From Berberis thunbergii (Eukaryota; Streptophyta; Magnoliopsida; Ranunculales; Berberidaceae), in contig QNQO01000686.1 of the NCBI GenBank assembly GCA_003290165.1, positions 1 to 64,000 of the forward strand: a stretch of 64,000 nt of DNA, written 5' to 3'. Shown piece after piece: positions 22,989-35,664 of this stretch; the first letter of the stretch is position 1; the number at the start of each line of letters is the position of its first letter. Under the pieces are notes generated by a model. The model saw nothing but the letters and a program-made list of their open reading frames with translations, had not been told where the DNA came from and ran no database searches. Made by a program: the position numbers and the translations under genes.

Positions 22989-25900
22989 GTGAATTTCTTC
23001 TCCTTGTTCTTCTACTGTTGTTGTTGTGGTTGTGGTTGTGGTTGTGGTGATCTGGAATTGAATGAATTTGATTGATTTTGAGGGAATGGAGAGGTTTAGA
23101 AGGTGGTTTCTCTCCTCTGTCTCTCTGCATGTGTGTTTGATTTTCAAAAATGTTGGGTTGGGGTGGTTTTGGTGGTTTGATTGTGTGGTTTTTTCCGGCT
23201 TCGATGACTTCGTTTGATTGAGATTGGAGTGGAAACGAAGGTTTCTGTGTTACATTTCTCAATCGTATGATGAGAAGTTTGGTGAATTGTGGGGGAAGTT
23301 TTTTTTTTAGTATGGTTTTGGTCGGTTTCGGTTGTTCTTTTTAGACTAGGCATGTTTGATGATGAATGTGGATCGTAATTTGGAACCTGCATGTGTGATT
23401 TTGGTGTCAAGGACTGTAATCGGTGGCTTTCAACGTGTTTTGAACTAAAAATGTTTGATCTTTGTACTCAATTGAGCTAATCGGAAGTTCTTTTTTATGT
23501 TGGGTGGCTGAGGGGTTGAATTTTCGGAAAATGCGTGTTTTACCAACTTTTCATCTTCTGCATGTTTAATCACATAGAAGAATCATCAACTTGTTTGTTG
23601 TTAAATTCCTAAGTTTGTACCATTTTATTTACTTTAGTACTTTGGCCTTTTTTATTGTAGTGGTACCAAATTTGCCGTGGAATTCATTGACAAATTTCTG
23701 AATTCAAAACATTGATATTGGGACTTGAGTTCATGTATCAGGGATCTTTGGTTTTCAGCCTTGATGACTTCGTTTGATTGAGATTGGTGTGGAAATGAAG
23801 GTTTCTATGTTACATTTCTCAATCGTATGATGAGAGGCTTGGTGAATTGTGGGGGAATTTTTTTTTTTTAAGTACGGTTTTGGTTGTTCTTTTTAGACTA
23901 GGCATGTTTGATGATGAATGTGGATTGTAATTGGGAACCTGCATGTGTGATTTTGGTGTCAAGGACTGTAATCGGCGGTTTTCAATGTGTTTTGAACTAA
24001 AAATGTTTGATCTTTGTGCTCAATTGAGCTAATCGGAAGTTCTTTTTTATGTTAGGTGGCTGAGGGGTTGAATTTTCGGAAAATGCATGTTTTTGCAAGT
24101 TTTCATCTTCTGCATGTGTAGTCACAGAAAAGAATCATCAACTTGTTTGTTGTTAAGTTCCTAAGTTTGGTACTAGTCTTTTCTTTACTTTAGTACTTTG
24201 GACTTTTTGATTGTGGTGGTACTAAATTTCCCATTGGAAATCAGTATCAAATTTCTGAATTCACAGCATTGATATTGGGACTTGAGTTCGCATATCATGG
24301 ATCTTTGATTTTTAGCCTTGATGACTTCTTTTGATTGAGATTGGTGTGAGAACGAAGGTTTTTGTGTTGCCTTTTTCAATCCTGTGATGAGGGGATTTGA
24401 GAATTGTGGAGCAAGGTTCGTTTTGATTTTTTTTTAGACCAGGAATGTTTGATGATGAATGTAGGTGGTAATTTGGAACCTGTAGGTGTGATTTTCTTAA
24501 TATGGACTGTAATTGGCAGTTTTCAATGTGTTTTGAACTGAAAACTTTGGAATTTTTTCTCAATTGAGATAATTGGAGTTCTCCTTTGATGTTGAGTGGT
24601 TGAATTTTTCCCGAAAATTCATGTTTTTGTAAGTTGTCATCTTTTGCATGCTCAATCTCAGAGAAAAATCATCAGTATGTTTGTTAAGTTCCTAAGTGGG
24701 TTGTTACTCTTTTCTTTAGTCATGTGGGGTTTTTTTTATTGTAGTGGTAGCAAATGCAGCGAGGATTCAGTGACAAATTTCTGAGTTTCATAGCATTACT
24801 TGAGTTTGTATATCATGTAGTATTTGGTTTTCAATGTCGATGATTTCTTTCGATTGAGATTAGTGTAAAAATGGAGATTTTTGTTGCCTTTCTCAATTTG
24901 TGATGAGAGGCTTTCAAAATTATAGCAAAAATTTGGATTTGGTGGGGTTTGATTGTTTTTCGAGTATAGGCATGTTTGATGATGAATGTAGATGATAATT
25001 AGGATCATGCATGTGTAATTTCATTGTCATGGACTCTAATCGACGGTTTTCAATGCGTTTTAATCTTTTTTTTTCCCTTCAATTTTGGGTGGATGAGGGG
25101 TTGAATTTTCGGAAAATGCATATTTTCATTTTTTGCAAGTTTTCATCGTTTGCATGTTCAATCTCATAGAAGAATCATCAACTTGTTTTTTAACTTTCTA
25201 AATAGGGTAGTACTGTTTTCATTAGTCCTTTGAGATTTTTCATTGTGTTGGTACCAGAGTTGCAGTGGGATTTTTTTTATTTTTTTTTATTTTTTTATTT
25301 TTTTATATTGTAACTTGAGTTGATGTATCATGGATTGTTTTGTTCTCAGCCTCGATGACTTCTTTGATTGAGATTGGCGTAGAAGTAAAGGTTTCCTTTG
25401 CCTTTCTGAATCTTGTGACGAGAGGAGAGGTTTTGAGAATTGTGGAGAAAGGTTGACCTTTTAGTTTAGTTTGATGGGTTTTGGATTTTCAGTCTAGGCA
25501 TGTTTGATGATGAATGTCGATGGTAATTTGGAGTCTGCATGTGTAATTTCATTAAAATGGATTGTAATCGTCGGTTTTAAATGTGTTTTGAACTGAAAAG
25601 CTTTGGAATTTGTTCTCAATTGAGGTAATTGGAGTTCTTTTTTTATATTGAGTGGTTGAGGGATTGAATTTGCCGAAAATTCATATTTGCAAAAGTTTTC
25701 ATCTTTTGCTGTTTGTCAAGTTCCTAAGTGGGTTATTACTCTTTACTTTAGTCATGTGGAGTTTTTGATTGTGGTGGTACCAAATTTTCAGCGAGAATTC
25801 AATGACAAATTTCTGAATTCAATGCATTGATATTGGAACTCGAGTTCGTGTATCATGGCTTGTTTGGTTTTCAGCCTCGACGACTTCTTTTGGTCAAGAT

Positions 25901-27137
25901 TGGTGTGGAAATGAATGTTTCTGTGTTTTCCTTTCTCAATCATGTGTTGAGAGGCTTTAAGAATTGTGGAGAAAGGTTGTTTTATTAGTTTGATTTTGAT
26001 GGGTTTGGACCTTTTTTTGGATATAGGCATGTTAGATAATGAATGTAGATGGTAAGTTGGTAACTAGGAACCTCCATGTGTAATTTTATTGACATGGACT
26101 ATAATTGTTTTTTTTTTCAATGTGTTTTGAACTGAAAAAAGTTTGATCTTTGTGCTCAATTCAACTAATTTTGGAGTTCTCTTTTGATATTGAGTGGTTG
26201 AGGGGTTGAATTTTCAGAACATGCGTGTTTTAGCAAGTTTTTATAGTTTGCATGTTCAATCTCAGAGAAGAATCACCACCAGATTCTTTTTTAAGTTTCC
26301 AAGTGGGTTACTACTCATTACTTTAGTCATGTGGGGCTTTTTTATTGTGGTGGTACCAAATTTGCAGCGAGAATTTAGTGACAAAATTTCTGGATTTCTC
26401 AGCATTGATTTGGAGCTGATTTTGTGTATCATGGATTATTTTGCTTTCAACTTTGATGATTTCTTTTGATTGAGATTGGTGTAGAAATGAAGGTTTCTTT
26501 TGCCTTTCTCAATTTGTGATGAGAGGCTTTGTGAATGTGAGGAAAGGTGGGCTTTTCAGTTTGGTTTCGATGGGGTTTGGATTTTTTTTAGCCTAGGCAT
26601 GTTTGATGATGAATATAGATGGTAATTTGAATCATGGAATTTGCATGAATACTAAAGTTTCGGGAAACTAATTGTAAATCCAATTCTGTTTCAGATCTTT
26701 GGCTGGCTTAGAATAATAGGGTTTATGACCTTGTATATGTTGCAGTATAAGCCTTTCACATTTATGTGTCCATGGCATGTCTTAAGGGTATGTTACACCT
26801 TGTCTGCATTGTAGATCCTGTTCAACTTTGGTATATACTGATGATGTTACCAAGAATTGTGTTAAGAGTGAGCATGTTTTGGTGAAAATACAGGTGTGTG
26901 TAATGCTTGTGAACTGGGCTTCAGGCCTTGTCTTAACAGTGTTTGTGCACAAGGGTGTGTTTGCCTATGTTTCTATCCTAGGGTTTGTTATTGATGTCTT
27001 ATGTATTCATGTTAGTTGTACTTGCACAAATTCCAGACAACCTCCTGGCATTTATTCGACCAATCTGATACATTTCTGCCAGGGCTTGATGTCATTGTAG
27101 TTTGTAATCTAAGTGTTTTCCTTTTCTTCTTGTGTAG
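22989..27137 (+). other. Leader (5' UTR) intron of the RING-H2 ligase gene
   Basis: The intron runs from GTGAAT at 22989 to TTGTGTAG at 27131-27137 (an alternative AG lies six bases on). It opens with a (GTTGTG)n-like tract at about 23015-23048 and is dominated by the tandem array listed separately. A possible extra untranslated exon ends at about 26893 (ACAG/GTGTGT). Long first introns in plant 5' UTRs often raise expression; that is inference here. Confidence 0.5.
23197..26640 (+). repeat. Tandem array of seven ~515-575-bp units in the leader intron
   Basis: The anchor CGATGACTT or a variant, followed by TTTGATTGAGATTGG, recurs at 23202, 23762, 24320, 24839, 25353, 25879 and 26454, giving spacings of 560, 558, 519, 514, 526 and 575. 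Other blocks recur in fixed order: GGCATGTTTGATGATGAATG, CAATGTGTTTTGAACT, GAGGGGTTGAATTTTC. The first two units are most alike. The last is incomplete. No coding potential. Confidence 0.9.
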
Positions 27138-27245
27138 GTTTCAGATTGCAAGTCATACAAGAAGTTGTCTGTGATTCTCCACTTAAGGTGGTACAATTTC
27201 TTTATTCCTTTTATAAACGTTCTGAGAGGACAAACATTATCCCTA

Positions 27246-30200
27246 ATGCAAGGGCAAAGGAGTACTGTTGATTCCTTAGCCAAGACAATTGGCTTAAGTA
27301 ACGGCTCAACCTCAAGAAACACTGGTGGCACCCAATCTCATTTTCTTAATATGAGCGAGGGGAACCTCAGGATTGGGAGCTCCTCAACTAGTACTGGTCC
27401 TGCTTGTGATTGGAATTATGAAGTGACAGACAATCCTCTTTCTTCGGGAAGAATTAACATTCAGCTCAACAGCACTCAGACAGTAGATGTGCAGAATTCT
27501 GGTTCGCAAAACATTCAATTGGACTTGAACCTAAATTGTGGATATACAGATGAAAATGCTTCTGGTGGTGAAGCCACCCAAGAACCAGGTGGATCCGAAA
27601 CCGAACTAATTCTTTCTACGGGTTCACTTAGTAATCCTTGCGGAGCTGGCTGTGAAGATGGTAGATCTGGTTGTTCATCTGATGGTCTGCGTTTATCCTG
27701 CAAAAGGAAGACTGTTGATGGAGGAGTTACTGGGCAGTTGTCACTAGATGCAAGTCCAAATGTCGTTCAGCATACTGGAAACAGAGTACCACATTTTGGT
27801 GCTTCTCATTCTGCTGCTGCTAGTAGTAGCTCCAGCATATCTATCCCAACAGATAATCCAGAGCAGATAAATGCACAATTAAGCATTGGCTTGATGGGCT
27901 CATCTTCTCATAACCCGCTTGCTATAAATTTTATAGAAGTTACAGAGAGTTCTAACAGAAATTCCCGCTTGCGAACTAATTCTTCTCTTCAACAAGATTT
28001 GGCCCCGTCCAACATTGCACTGGCAGGGAACACAAGCCGTTCCAACATTTCACTACCCTTTGAAGAACAAGAACCTGCTCCCTTTATTCCATATAGTCAT
28101 ACTCGTGAGGTTAGGCCTGCATTTGGGAGTACAAGCTCTGTAATTCAATCACATGCGATGCATATCCCTGGTGTTCAGCAGCAGACGCTGCATTTCCCAT
28201 GGCATGAAGCTTCTGGTTCAAGGGTTTTCAGTGATGAAGAATTTATCTTTGGTTTACAAGAATTACATTCACCTACTGTCGACCAAAACCCACTATTTTT
28301 CCCTGGATTGGCTCCGGATCCATCACATACGATTCTGGCAAATGCAAGTATAACCATTCCTGTGAATCCTCTGCCTTTTGTTCATTTAGGTTCGAGCTTG
28401 TCATATCAACCTTTTGCACCGACTTGGGTGCCAAGTTATAATCCTCCTGCCCATTATCCGCAGTTACTAGAAGTCCCTAGGCCGTTATCTACAGTCTTAA
28501 ACTTTGGTGCCCATGGTATACAGATTCCTACACTTCCGCTGTTTGGTCCGACTGCTCAGGTGCAAGAAATTAGCCAACAGGGGCATCTTCAAACTCGCTC
28601 AAGGCCAATATTAAGTGCTGACAGACCCGAAATCTCTTTTGCACCTCCAGCTCTGACTGAGGAGCGAAACAGACTGCTACTGGAGGTTTGACCTTATCTA
28701 TGACTTTGGGTTACTTTATTGTTGTTTATATTTTTCAGTTTCTAAGGAGATGCTACCTTGGATGCTGCGTTATTCCTTAAAATGAATTTACTCCAGTTCT
28801 TATTACAGTGTCGGGGTAACATTTTCATTATGTTTACGTGTTATGATTATAGTATACTTTTCAGGTTTTAGGTATCATAATCATTCTCTAAATAATGTTC
28901 CACATTAATAATTTTACAATTTTCTCAAAATCAAACATGAAGAAAGATTTATTTGTTATCAGCTATGTTATCTCTTCTTTCTGTAGTTATGCCGTATATA
29001 CTTTATAATAAATGGAAAGATTTTGAACTTTTTTGTTTTTCTTTCGACTCATCTAAAAGATGTGGAAACAAAAAAGTTTTGGTTTTGTTTAGAAATTTTA
29101 GTCCTTTATCATATGAAAGCTGATTGATACTTAAAGGTGATTAATTGGTTGCAAATAATGTTGCTTTCTGGCACTACAAAAGTCTAAAAACCAGGGATTA
29201 TGTGAGAAAGAACTTGAAAATTCAACACCAGCAGGAATGAGCAAGCAATCAAAATGTAGGTGATAGATTGGGGTTGTTAGAGAACAGTTGTACACAAGAC
29301 ACTAGTTTGATTTATTCTTGAGCTATATTCCAATTGGCAAGCTGAGAAATGAAACTTTTGGACTGTGTTGACATTGTGATTATTTACTTTATGCCTTCAA
29401 AGTAACATTATAAGCAGAATTAATTTTATTTATTTGTTTGTTATTATTATTTTTTCCCTAAACTTATGGTTTTCCCTAAACTTATGGGAAGTTCCAGCCA
29501 GTATTTTGCATTCTGTAGCAAAGTATCTTAAAAGTGGCTTTGAATAACTTACACAGTCTTGGCTACGCAAGAAAGAAGGAACCAGTCAAGGAGATATAGT
29601 TGCTCATACTTGGTTTTCCTTTTCCATTCCGCTTGGCCGTTATAATTATACATATAGATTTTCGTAAAATTGACGATAAATTACGCTTTGTGGGGACTGT
29701 ACAGTTAAAATCATTTCCGTAAGATGAAATTTTTGACCTGGTGTGATTAAAGTACATGAATGTATGTATGAAAGAAAACTTAAGACACACTGATATTTAG
29801 AGAATCTAGGCTTAAATTTTTTTTACAGGTAAACAACGAAATTAATTTTTTTTTTTTACTTATGGTATATTATTCCCCACCAGTATTTAGGATACATGAC
29901 AGTTATCTCTGGTTCATCCACCATTTACGTTTCTCTTACACTTGCTGTTTCTTCTAGTGTGATTGTTTAACTGTGACACTTAGGTGGTCTCTTGACTTTA
30001 CTATTTCGTTAGTAGTTTATATTTGATAATTGTCTACTCTCAAACAACACCATTTCTTTTCTTTGTAACAGATACACAATGCAATTGGACAACTTCGCAG
30101 GGATGTCTCTATAAACCTTGAGGTCAGATATGAATTTTTTTTTTTTTAAATCTTGCAACGTAGTTGTATATTAAACTGTTTTGTGCATTCTCTTAGTTAT

Positions 30201-31541
30201 TTGCTTCACTAGCATGATAGCATCCCCTGTGGGAGGTTATCTCAAATAACCTTTCATGTACGTAATCCTAAGTGTACATCCATATCTGTGGTAAGGTGCA
30301 TCTCTTAGAATGTATATTAGCATCATGCTGGATTAGGTGATGTTAGATTAGTGGGGTTTCCCTCTCAATGTTATTGGTGTCACTGTCATCCATAGGATCA
30401 CAGATATATTTCTTCGTCCTTTCTTATGTTCTTTGGAACTTTTGTGAGACGAGAACCCACCAAATTGTTGAAAATATAAAGACCAAAATTTAGGAGCCAT
30501 GTCTGATAAGAAATCAAAAGAGTGTCTCCAATCGTTTCCATGGAGGAGCAACAGAGGAAGAGTTTATATGAAGGATTAATTGTGTTGCCCTGGTGGCATT
30601 TGGAGTCATATCAGTTGTAGTAAGGGATATCACACCAATTAGATTTGTATCAAGTTTGGAACATTACAATGCTTGAAGTGAATAAACAGGGGAGCCTTTT
30701 GGTTTCTAAACTACATTCTCAACCGTCAGTTTAGATATGTGGTTCTTGCACGGCATTACAACCTGAACCCCAGGGGCTCATAGTAATTTAGATAATCTAA
30801 GAAATAACTCAACAGAGCATTTTCCGAGTATAAAACTATTTAATAATGATGGACCAGCAACAATTCTATAGTTTACATAGTAGTGCGCAATGTTAACAAG
30901 TAACAGCCTTCCTGTATTTCTTGTTGGCGTGTGAAAATATGGTTTGTTATTCCACTGAGATCTGAATTTTTTGCTCTCTTGTGATGATATACTAGGAATT
31001 TTCTGTTAATCTCAATCAAATGTTACTTTTGGGCCTAGCTGAGATAAATGATTTGCATCGGGAGATGCGCCTTGAGATTGATGATATGTCGTATGAGGTA
31101 TGTTCTTTTCTTCCCCTCAGCCTCTCAGTTTCCTGTCTATTCTGATAAAAATTTCACTGATACATACAATTTGGATTATTAGGAATTACTCGCATTGGAA
31201 GACCAAATTGGTAATGTCAACACTGGTTTGGATGAAGACACCATAGACGAGCTCCTTAAGCAGAAGAGGTATCCATCCAACAACAATGAAAGCTCTTCAG
31301 AGGTTCAAGCATGCTGTATTTGTCAGGTAACTGCCACGTGTCTTTGTTTAAGCAATTTATTATAGCCAAACATCTACTGCAACTAATGATTTGCCTTGGG
31401 GTGCAGGAGGAATTCAATGTCGGAGAGGTTCTTGGAGCGCTGGATTGTGGACATGACTACCATGCTGCATGCATTAAGCTGTGGCTGAAGGAAAAGAACT
31501 CTTGTCCCATTTGCAAGGCGAAGGCATTGGAGATAATCTAA
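27246..31541 (+). CDS. RING-H2 E3 ubiquitin ligase, RHG1A/MBR-like, five coding exons
   Basis: A putative ubiquitin ligase that would pass ubiquitin from an E2 to substrates. Coding exons: 27246-28685, 30072-30122, 30996-31097, 31183-31326, 31407-31541, all phase 0, with GT-AG introns; together 623 aa. The start MQGQRSTVDS is the start typical of RHG1A-type proteins. An ATG 27 codons upstream in the same frame (27165) lies in likely leader sequence. The first 480 residues are Ser/Asn-rich and probably disordered. Residues 481-570 are helical (LRRDVSINLE, LAEINDLHREMRLEIDDM). The C-terminal RING-H2 has ligands C575, C578, C593, H595, H598, C601, C612, C615 and the E2-contact W605, all intact. 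Arabidopsis relatives MBR1/MBR2 act on the Mediator subunit MED25; the substrate here is unknown. No stop or frameshift is seen. It is the best-supported intact gene in the window. Confidence 0.9.
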
Positions 31542-32741
31542 TCCATGGCTCATACCTGGATTTTAGTTATTGCTGTTGGTTTAGACTCTAGAAACTTTTC
31601 AGACTATTTAGTTTCGCTCTAGGTGTAAGTTAAGTTTACTGTCTTAATCTCGTTTAGTATCACATGGCGGCACTTGAGGAGCCTGGAAGTGGCTCTGCAA
31701 AAGAGCCACCAAATCCTCGTTTTGCTTGTTATGAAGCCAACATAGTCAGGCATGTATGCGGTCTTCCTCTTTTAAGAGGAGGATTAAGTAATGAATTGCA
31801 AGCAGGATTATGGTTGGCGTGGCTTATAAAGATGGAACCAGGATTTTTCAGCTCACCAGGTTGCAGATTCATGTAATGCTAAACGTATTGGGTTGGGTAT
31901 AGTTGAACTAAGTACTGTAGACTTCCCAGTTTATTTATGGTAGCGTATCAGACTTGGTTTAGTTTATTTGAGTTGGTTTTCTTCTTCATTGATTGTGGAT
32001 GCATGATTCTGTTCAGAAAGATTATTTATTTTCATCTATCCTGAATATTGGACCTGATCTAGGGAAGCCACGGATACTGTGTGGCATCCTAGTTGGTCGA
32101 GATGATCAAGGTCAAGGTGCCGATATAACGCACTCAGAAGAATGGGTGCACGTGTATCCATGATATGCTGGGAAGCACCTCACCTGGAGGTATGTTTTCT
32201 GAAACTATCTCCCTGGATGTGGAAACCCCTGCATGGGGAATAGGATTCAATAGGTTGGATTTGACGACTTCATCAATTGTGGGTTTTGTGTTGTTTTGCA
32301 AATACTATCATTGTAAGCATTAGGGCTTGTCTCTCACCTCACCTGCCCCATCTCTAGTCTCCCCTTCGTCTAACCATTATGTATGCCTCATCACCATTGC
32401 CCTTCATACCAATGAATCATCTGGTCACATGAAGTCGTTGAGCCCTTGACTCTTTCCTTTCATCTTCAGAAATAACAGCTATCTCCATCAGTGCCTGCTC
32501 CATAGGAGGGCTGAATATAGTTGTTCCCAGATTACTTACCTGCTCTAGCCACTAACCAATCAGCAACCCTATTACTTTGCCTGAAAATATGAATGACGGA
32601 GAACACTTCAAAGGCACAACTCAAGAGTTACTGATATCACACACTATATTCATTTGTTTCCACGGGACCTGCCACACCTTCCTGACTAACTTCTCCACTT
32701 GTTTGTTGTCCACCACAGCCTCGATCTTTTTGTATACCCAT
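31542..32741 (+). other. 3' UTR of the ligase gene, then intergenic DNA
   Basis: No canonical AATAAA stands close after the stop. A 70-codon open frame at 31664-31876 is probably chance within the 3' UTR. Beyond about 31950 nothing is recognised. Confidence 0.4.
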
Positions 32742-33355
32742 CTAAAGCAACATCTGCATTCCAGTTTTCAGAGCTGGAATTAGAATATCATCTGTAGGAG
32801 TGGTTCCTGTGAACATACAAATTACATTTCCTTGATAATCTCTTGCAAGACCCCTATTACCACCTTCATCTGTTCTGGCAGATCCATCTGTACTGAGTTT
32901 AATGATTTCAGGAGGATGATCCCACCAACAGAATGTACCTTCATCTGTTTTGGGCTGCATTTTGTCTGACTTTTTGCATTGCCTTTCATTCCAATGTGCC
33001 GTTAGCATCCTCATTATCAGTTTCTCTAAAATAACTAGACCGGTATTCGGCACTATCCTTGGATGTGAACTTCATAGCATCACCACTCCAACACCTGGTT
33101 GATTATGAAATAACGACGATGTTGTCTTGTACTTGTTTTTCTTCCACATTATGAACATCCCTATTCTTGCCCAGTATTCCATTTAGAAAACTTGGATTTC
33201 AATGTTATGGCACCTTGGAAAGCAAAGAATTAGAAGCCTCTGCTACCCAGAATCTTCAATAAACTAATGAGACATCATCCCTCTTCTTCTCGCTCTGTAA
33301 TTGGTTGTAGTCCTTGGAAACATAAGAAATCTAAGGTTAGATGTCAATCCATATA
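32742..33355 (-). pseudogene. LINE RNase H-like fragment (older copy)
   Basis: Minus-strand frame 33053-32742 reads IKLSTDGSARTDEGG, then NRGLARDYQGNVICMFTG, the first strands of the RNase H domain found at the C-terminus of plant L1-type LINEs (conserved D in TDGS, then G-x-x-R-D-x-x-G). Upstream, 33300-33060 reads as LINE-like linker (WARIGMFIMWKKNKY) with stops. The younger LINE at 33362-35433 abuts it, so this is a separate, older insertion. The domain is truncated. Confidence 0.6.
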
Positions 33356-33361
33356 GGTCCT

Positions 33362-35433
33362 TTATATATATATAACAAAACACTCCAGGCGGGTGTTAGG
33401 CGGACCCCGACGAAACTAGGGGGGATGTGATGAGTCTTACCCCTAAAATTGAGTGCATCTATAAAACAACTAAAATGCACGTGAAAGGGAACATATTTAT
33501 AAACTATATGCCCCTATTACAAAGGAAAAATAAAGGAGAATTTGCATCATAATGTGCATAAAATGAAGGACAACCCAACTAGATTTGCTCCCCAGGGTAC
33601 TTGCAAAAATAATGTGCATGACTCCATTAAAAACACAAAAAAAAATCCCATGTCTTGAAGACTTGGGAGCTAATTCTTCATTCTGACTCAAAAATCCCCT
33701 AATCAGTGAATGAGTCTCATCAAAAGAGCTAAAATTGCGAGAAGAGATTCCCATGGCAACACTATTCCCTTCCCTATAGATAAGTTGAATACGTAGCCAA
33801 GAGCTCACTTCCTCGATTTTTCTCCACCAAGGTACTGAGTGAGAAGGCAGATTGAACTCCTTATAGAACCATTTCCAAACTAGGAGAGAGTTCGTTTAAA
33901 CTTGGATGTTGAAGAATCCATTTTCTTTGCATAGCAACAAACCCGCTAATAGTGCTCTAGTTTCAGTATTGTTATACGTTCCTGCACCAAAGAAAGAATG
34001 AAATTCCAACAAGAAATCGCCATTGCAATATCTAATCACACCACCTCCAGCTGATAACCCACTTGTCATAGCTCCATCAATATTTAGTGCAACCATATTT
34101 GACAAAGGTTTACTCCATTCAACAATAATCGGTAGCATCCTATGGATGATCTTATCATCTATCCTTAAATTGGTCAAACTGAATTTGAGTGTGCCTGGAT
34201 TCAGGGGTTGAAAATTATGTTTTGCTCTTGAGGCCATATCTCCTCACTTTATGAATAGTCATTGAAGCATCATAAAAATTTCCCTCATACTTCCTTTGAT
34301 TTCTTTCCAAGCCATATCTCCCACAATATCATCAATGGAATTATATTGAGAATCATACCAATTTGTGAAATTCAGGAGGCAACTCTAGTCCATCTTTTCA
34401 ACACAACCTTAACTGATAAGCAATTACCTATGTATACATTACAGCAAGCTTGAGAAAAATAATTTCAAATTAGGTAATTCACTCTGGAAGAAAGAATGTT
34501 TTCCATTCTCTATGTCATGTGAGGTGCAACACCAACATTTAGATGCAAGCGTGTATCTGCAGTGTTGCGTTGCCAACCCCATTTAATAGTTTCCATATAA
34601 AAATCGACATCTTTGAAGGAATGAACTTTATTCAAATCAGTTTATTATAAAAATCAGGTTGATTATGAGCATGTAGTACCTCGTGAACGAACTTTATACA
34701 CAATATGTTTCCAAATTCTTTCATCCTACTTACTAGACACCAAAGGACCCTTAAGGTCCAAAGCCACTCAATTGATGCTTTACATCAAGTCAGGATTTGC
34801 ATCCACACTTGGTGAGTCATGCTTGAATTCATTTGGAACTTCCATTATATCCCTGATTGGCCCTAAGCCACTCCAATTTTCATACCAAAAATTCAATTTG
34901 ATCAAATAATTCTTGCCATATTTCAAAGCATCTCCTTGCAGTGTTTGAAGGCTTAAAGGATCACCTTTTTTTCATGTATTCAGTCCAAAGGGAGTCGCTG
35001 GACACCACTCTCCATAGTACCTTAACCCGAAATGCTTGAAGAACATTGTGTAAGCTTCAAATGGCAAGCCATTTCCTTTTCTTCTTTTTTTCTTACCCTC
35101 GGATTCGCCCCAAAAGAATTTTGTAAACAACTTTTCAATTTCTTCTGTCACCGGCCTTGTCGGGCACAGAGCAACAGGAGATGATGTGAATGGGGATGGT
35201 AGATAATACATGTTTGATCAAAACAAGTTTACCGCCTTGAGAAAGTAATCTTCCTTTCCAACTTTCAATTTTCTTTCTAATCTTCTTAACAAGCTCTTCA
35301 TGATAGACAATTTGGAGTGTCCTTCATAGATTGGTGCACTCAGGTATGTGAAAGAAGGAGCCAATTGGTGTTGAAAACCTATTATCCCAGCATATTCAGT
35401 TTCTTCGAGGCTATAGTCTAGTGTAGTCTGCAA
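33362..35433 (-). mobile_element. 5'-truncated L1-type LINE with RT end, RNase H and (TA)n tail
   Basis: Minus strand. 35433-35220 shows the RT thumb region (YLSAPIYEGHS, then KLSIMKSLLRRLERKL). 35170-35050 shows EEIEKLFTKFFWGE. 34130-33900 shows RNase H (LNIDGA, GGGVIR, ETRALLAGLLL). 33790-33740 gives IYREGN-VA, its last helix region. The 3' end has GGTCCGCCTAACACCCGCC and ends in a TATATATA tail at about 33361-33373, typical of plant L1 3' ends. Frames are broken in several places. RT catalytic motifs lie upstream and are absent, which fits 5' truncation on insertion. Confidence 0.7.
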
Positions 35434-35604
35434 ACCAATAGATCATTCAACTCTTTGAGGTTTGTTACTGCAATTTGTTTTCTGTGACTATTACTGACCA
35501 TGATAGAAACAAATCGTTTTTGTGATTGGAATTAATTGTGAGTAGAAGATTGTTCTTGATCATATTGGTTTAGAACTAGCTTTACTAGAGATGTATTCAT
35601 AAAT
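35434..35604. other. Flank between LINE and Copia element
   Basis: No recognisable feature. It contains the site into which the Copia element inserted (target ACCTC at 35605-35609). Confidence 0.4.
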
Positions 35605-35609
35605 ACCTC
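35605..35609. other. Copia target site duplication, left copy
   Basis: ACCTC, identical to 50661-50665. Confidence 0.85.
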
Positions 35610-35664
35610 TGAAAAGGAACGATCTTTCATTCATCTCAATCTCAGAGGTAATACATTTGTATAT
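35610..35664 (-). repeat. Copia 3' LTR, distal 55 bp
   Basis: Matches 50475-50529 of the 5' LTR with about four substitutions, then stops exactly at the 9-bp target duplication of the nested element. The rest of this LTR resumes at 46033. Confidence 0.9.

Noticed and set aside
26194..27100. Open frames of ~90 codons in the leader intron
   Set aside because: They fall in tandem repeat units or AT-rich intron DNA and are not shared between units as conserved protein.
31664..31876. 70-codon ORF after the ligase stop
   Set aside because: No known domain, no independent promoter, lies in the likely 3' UTR.
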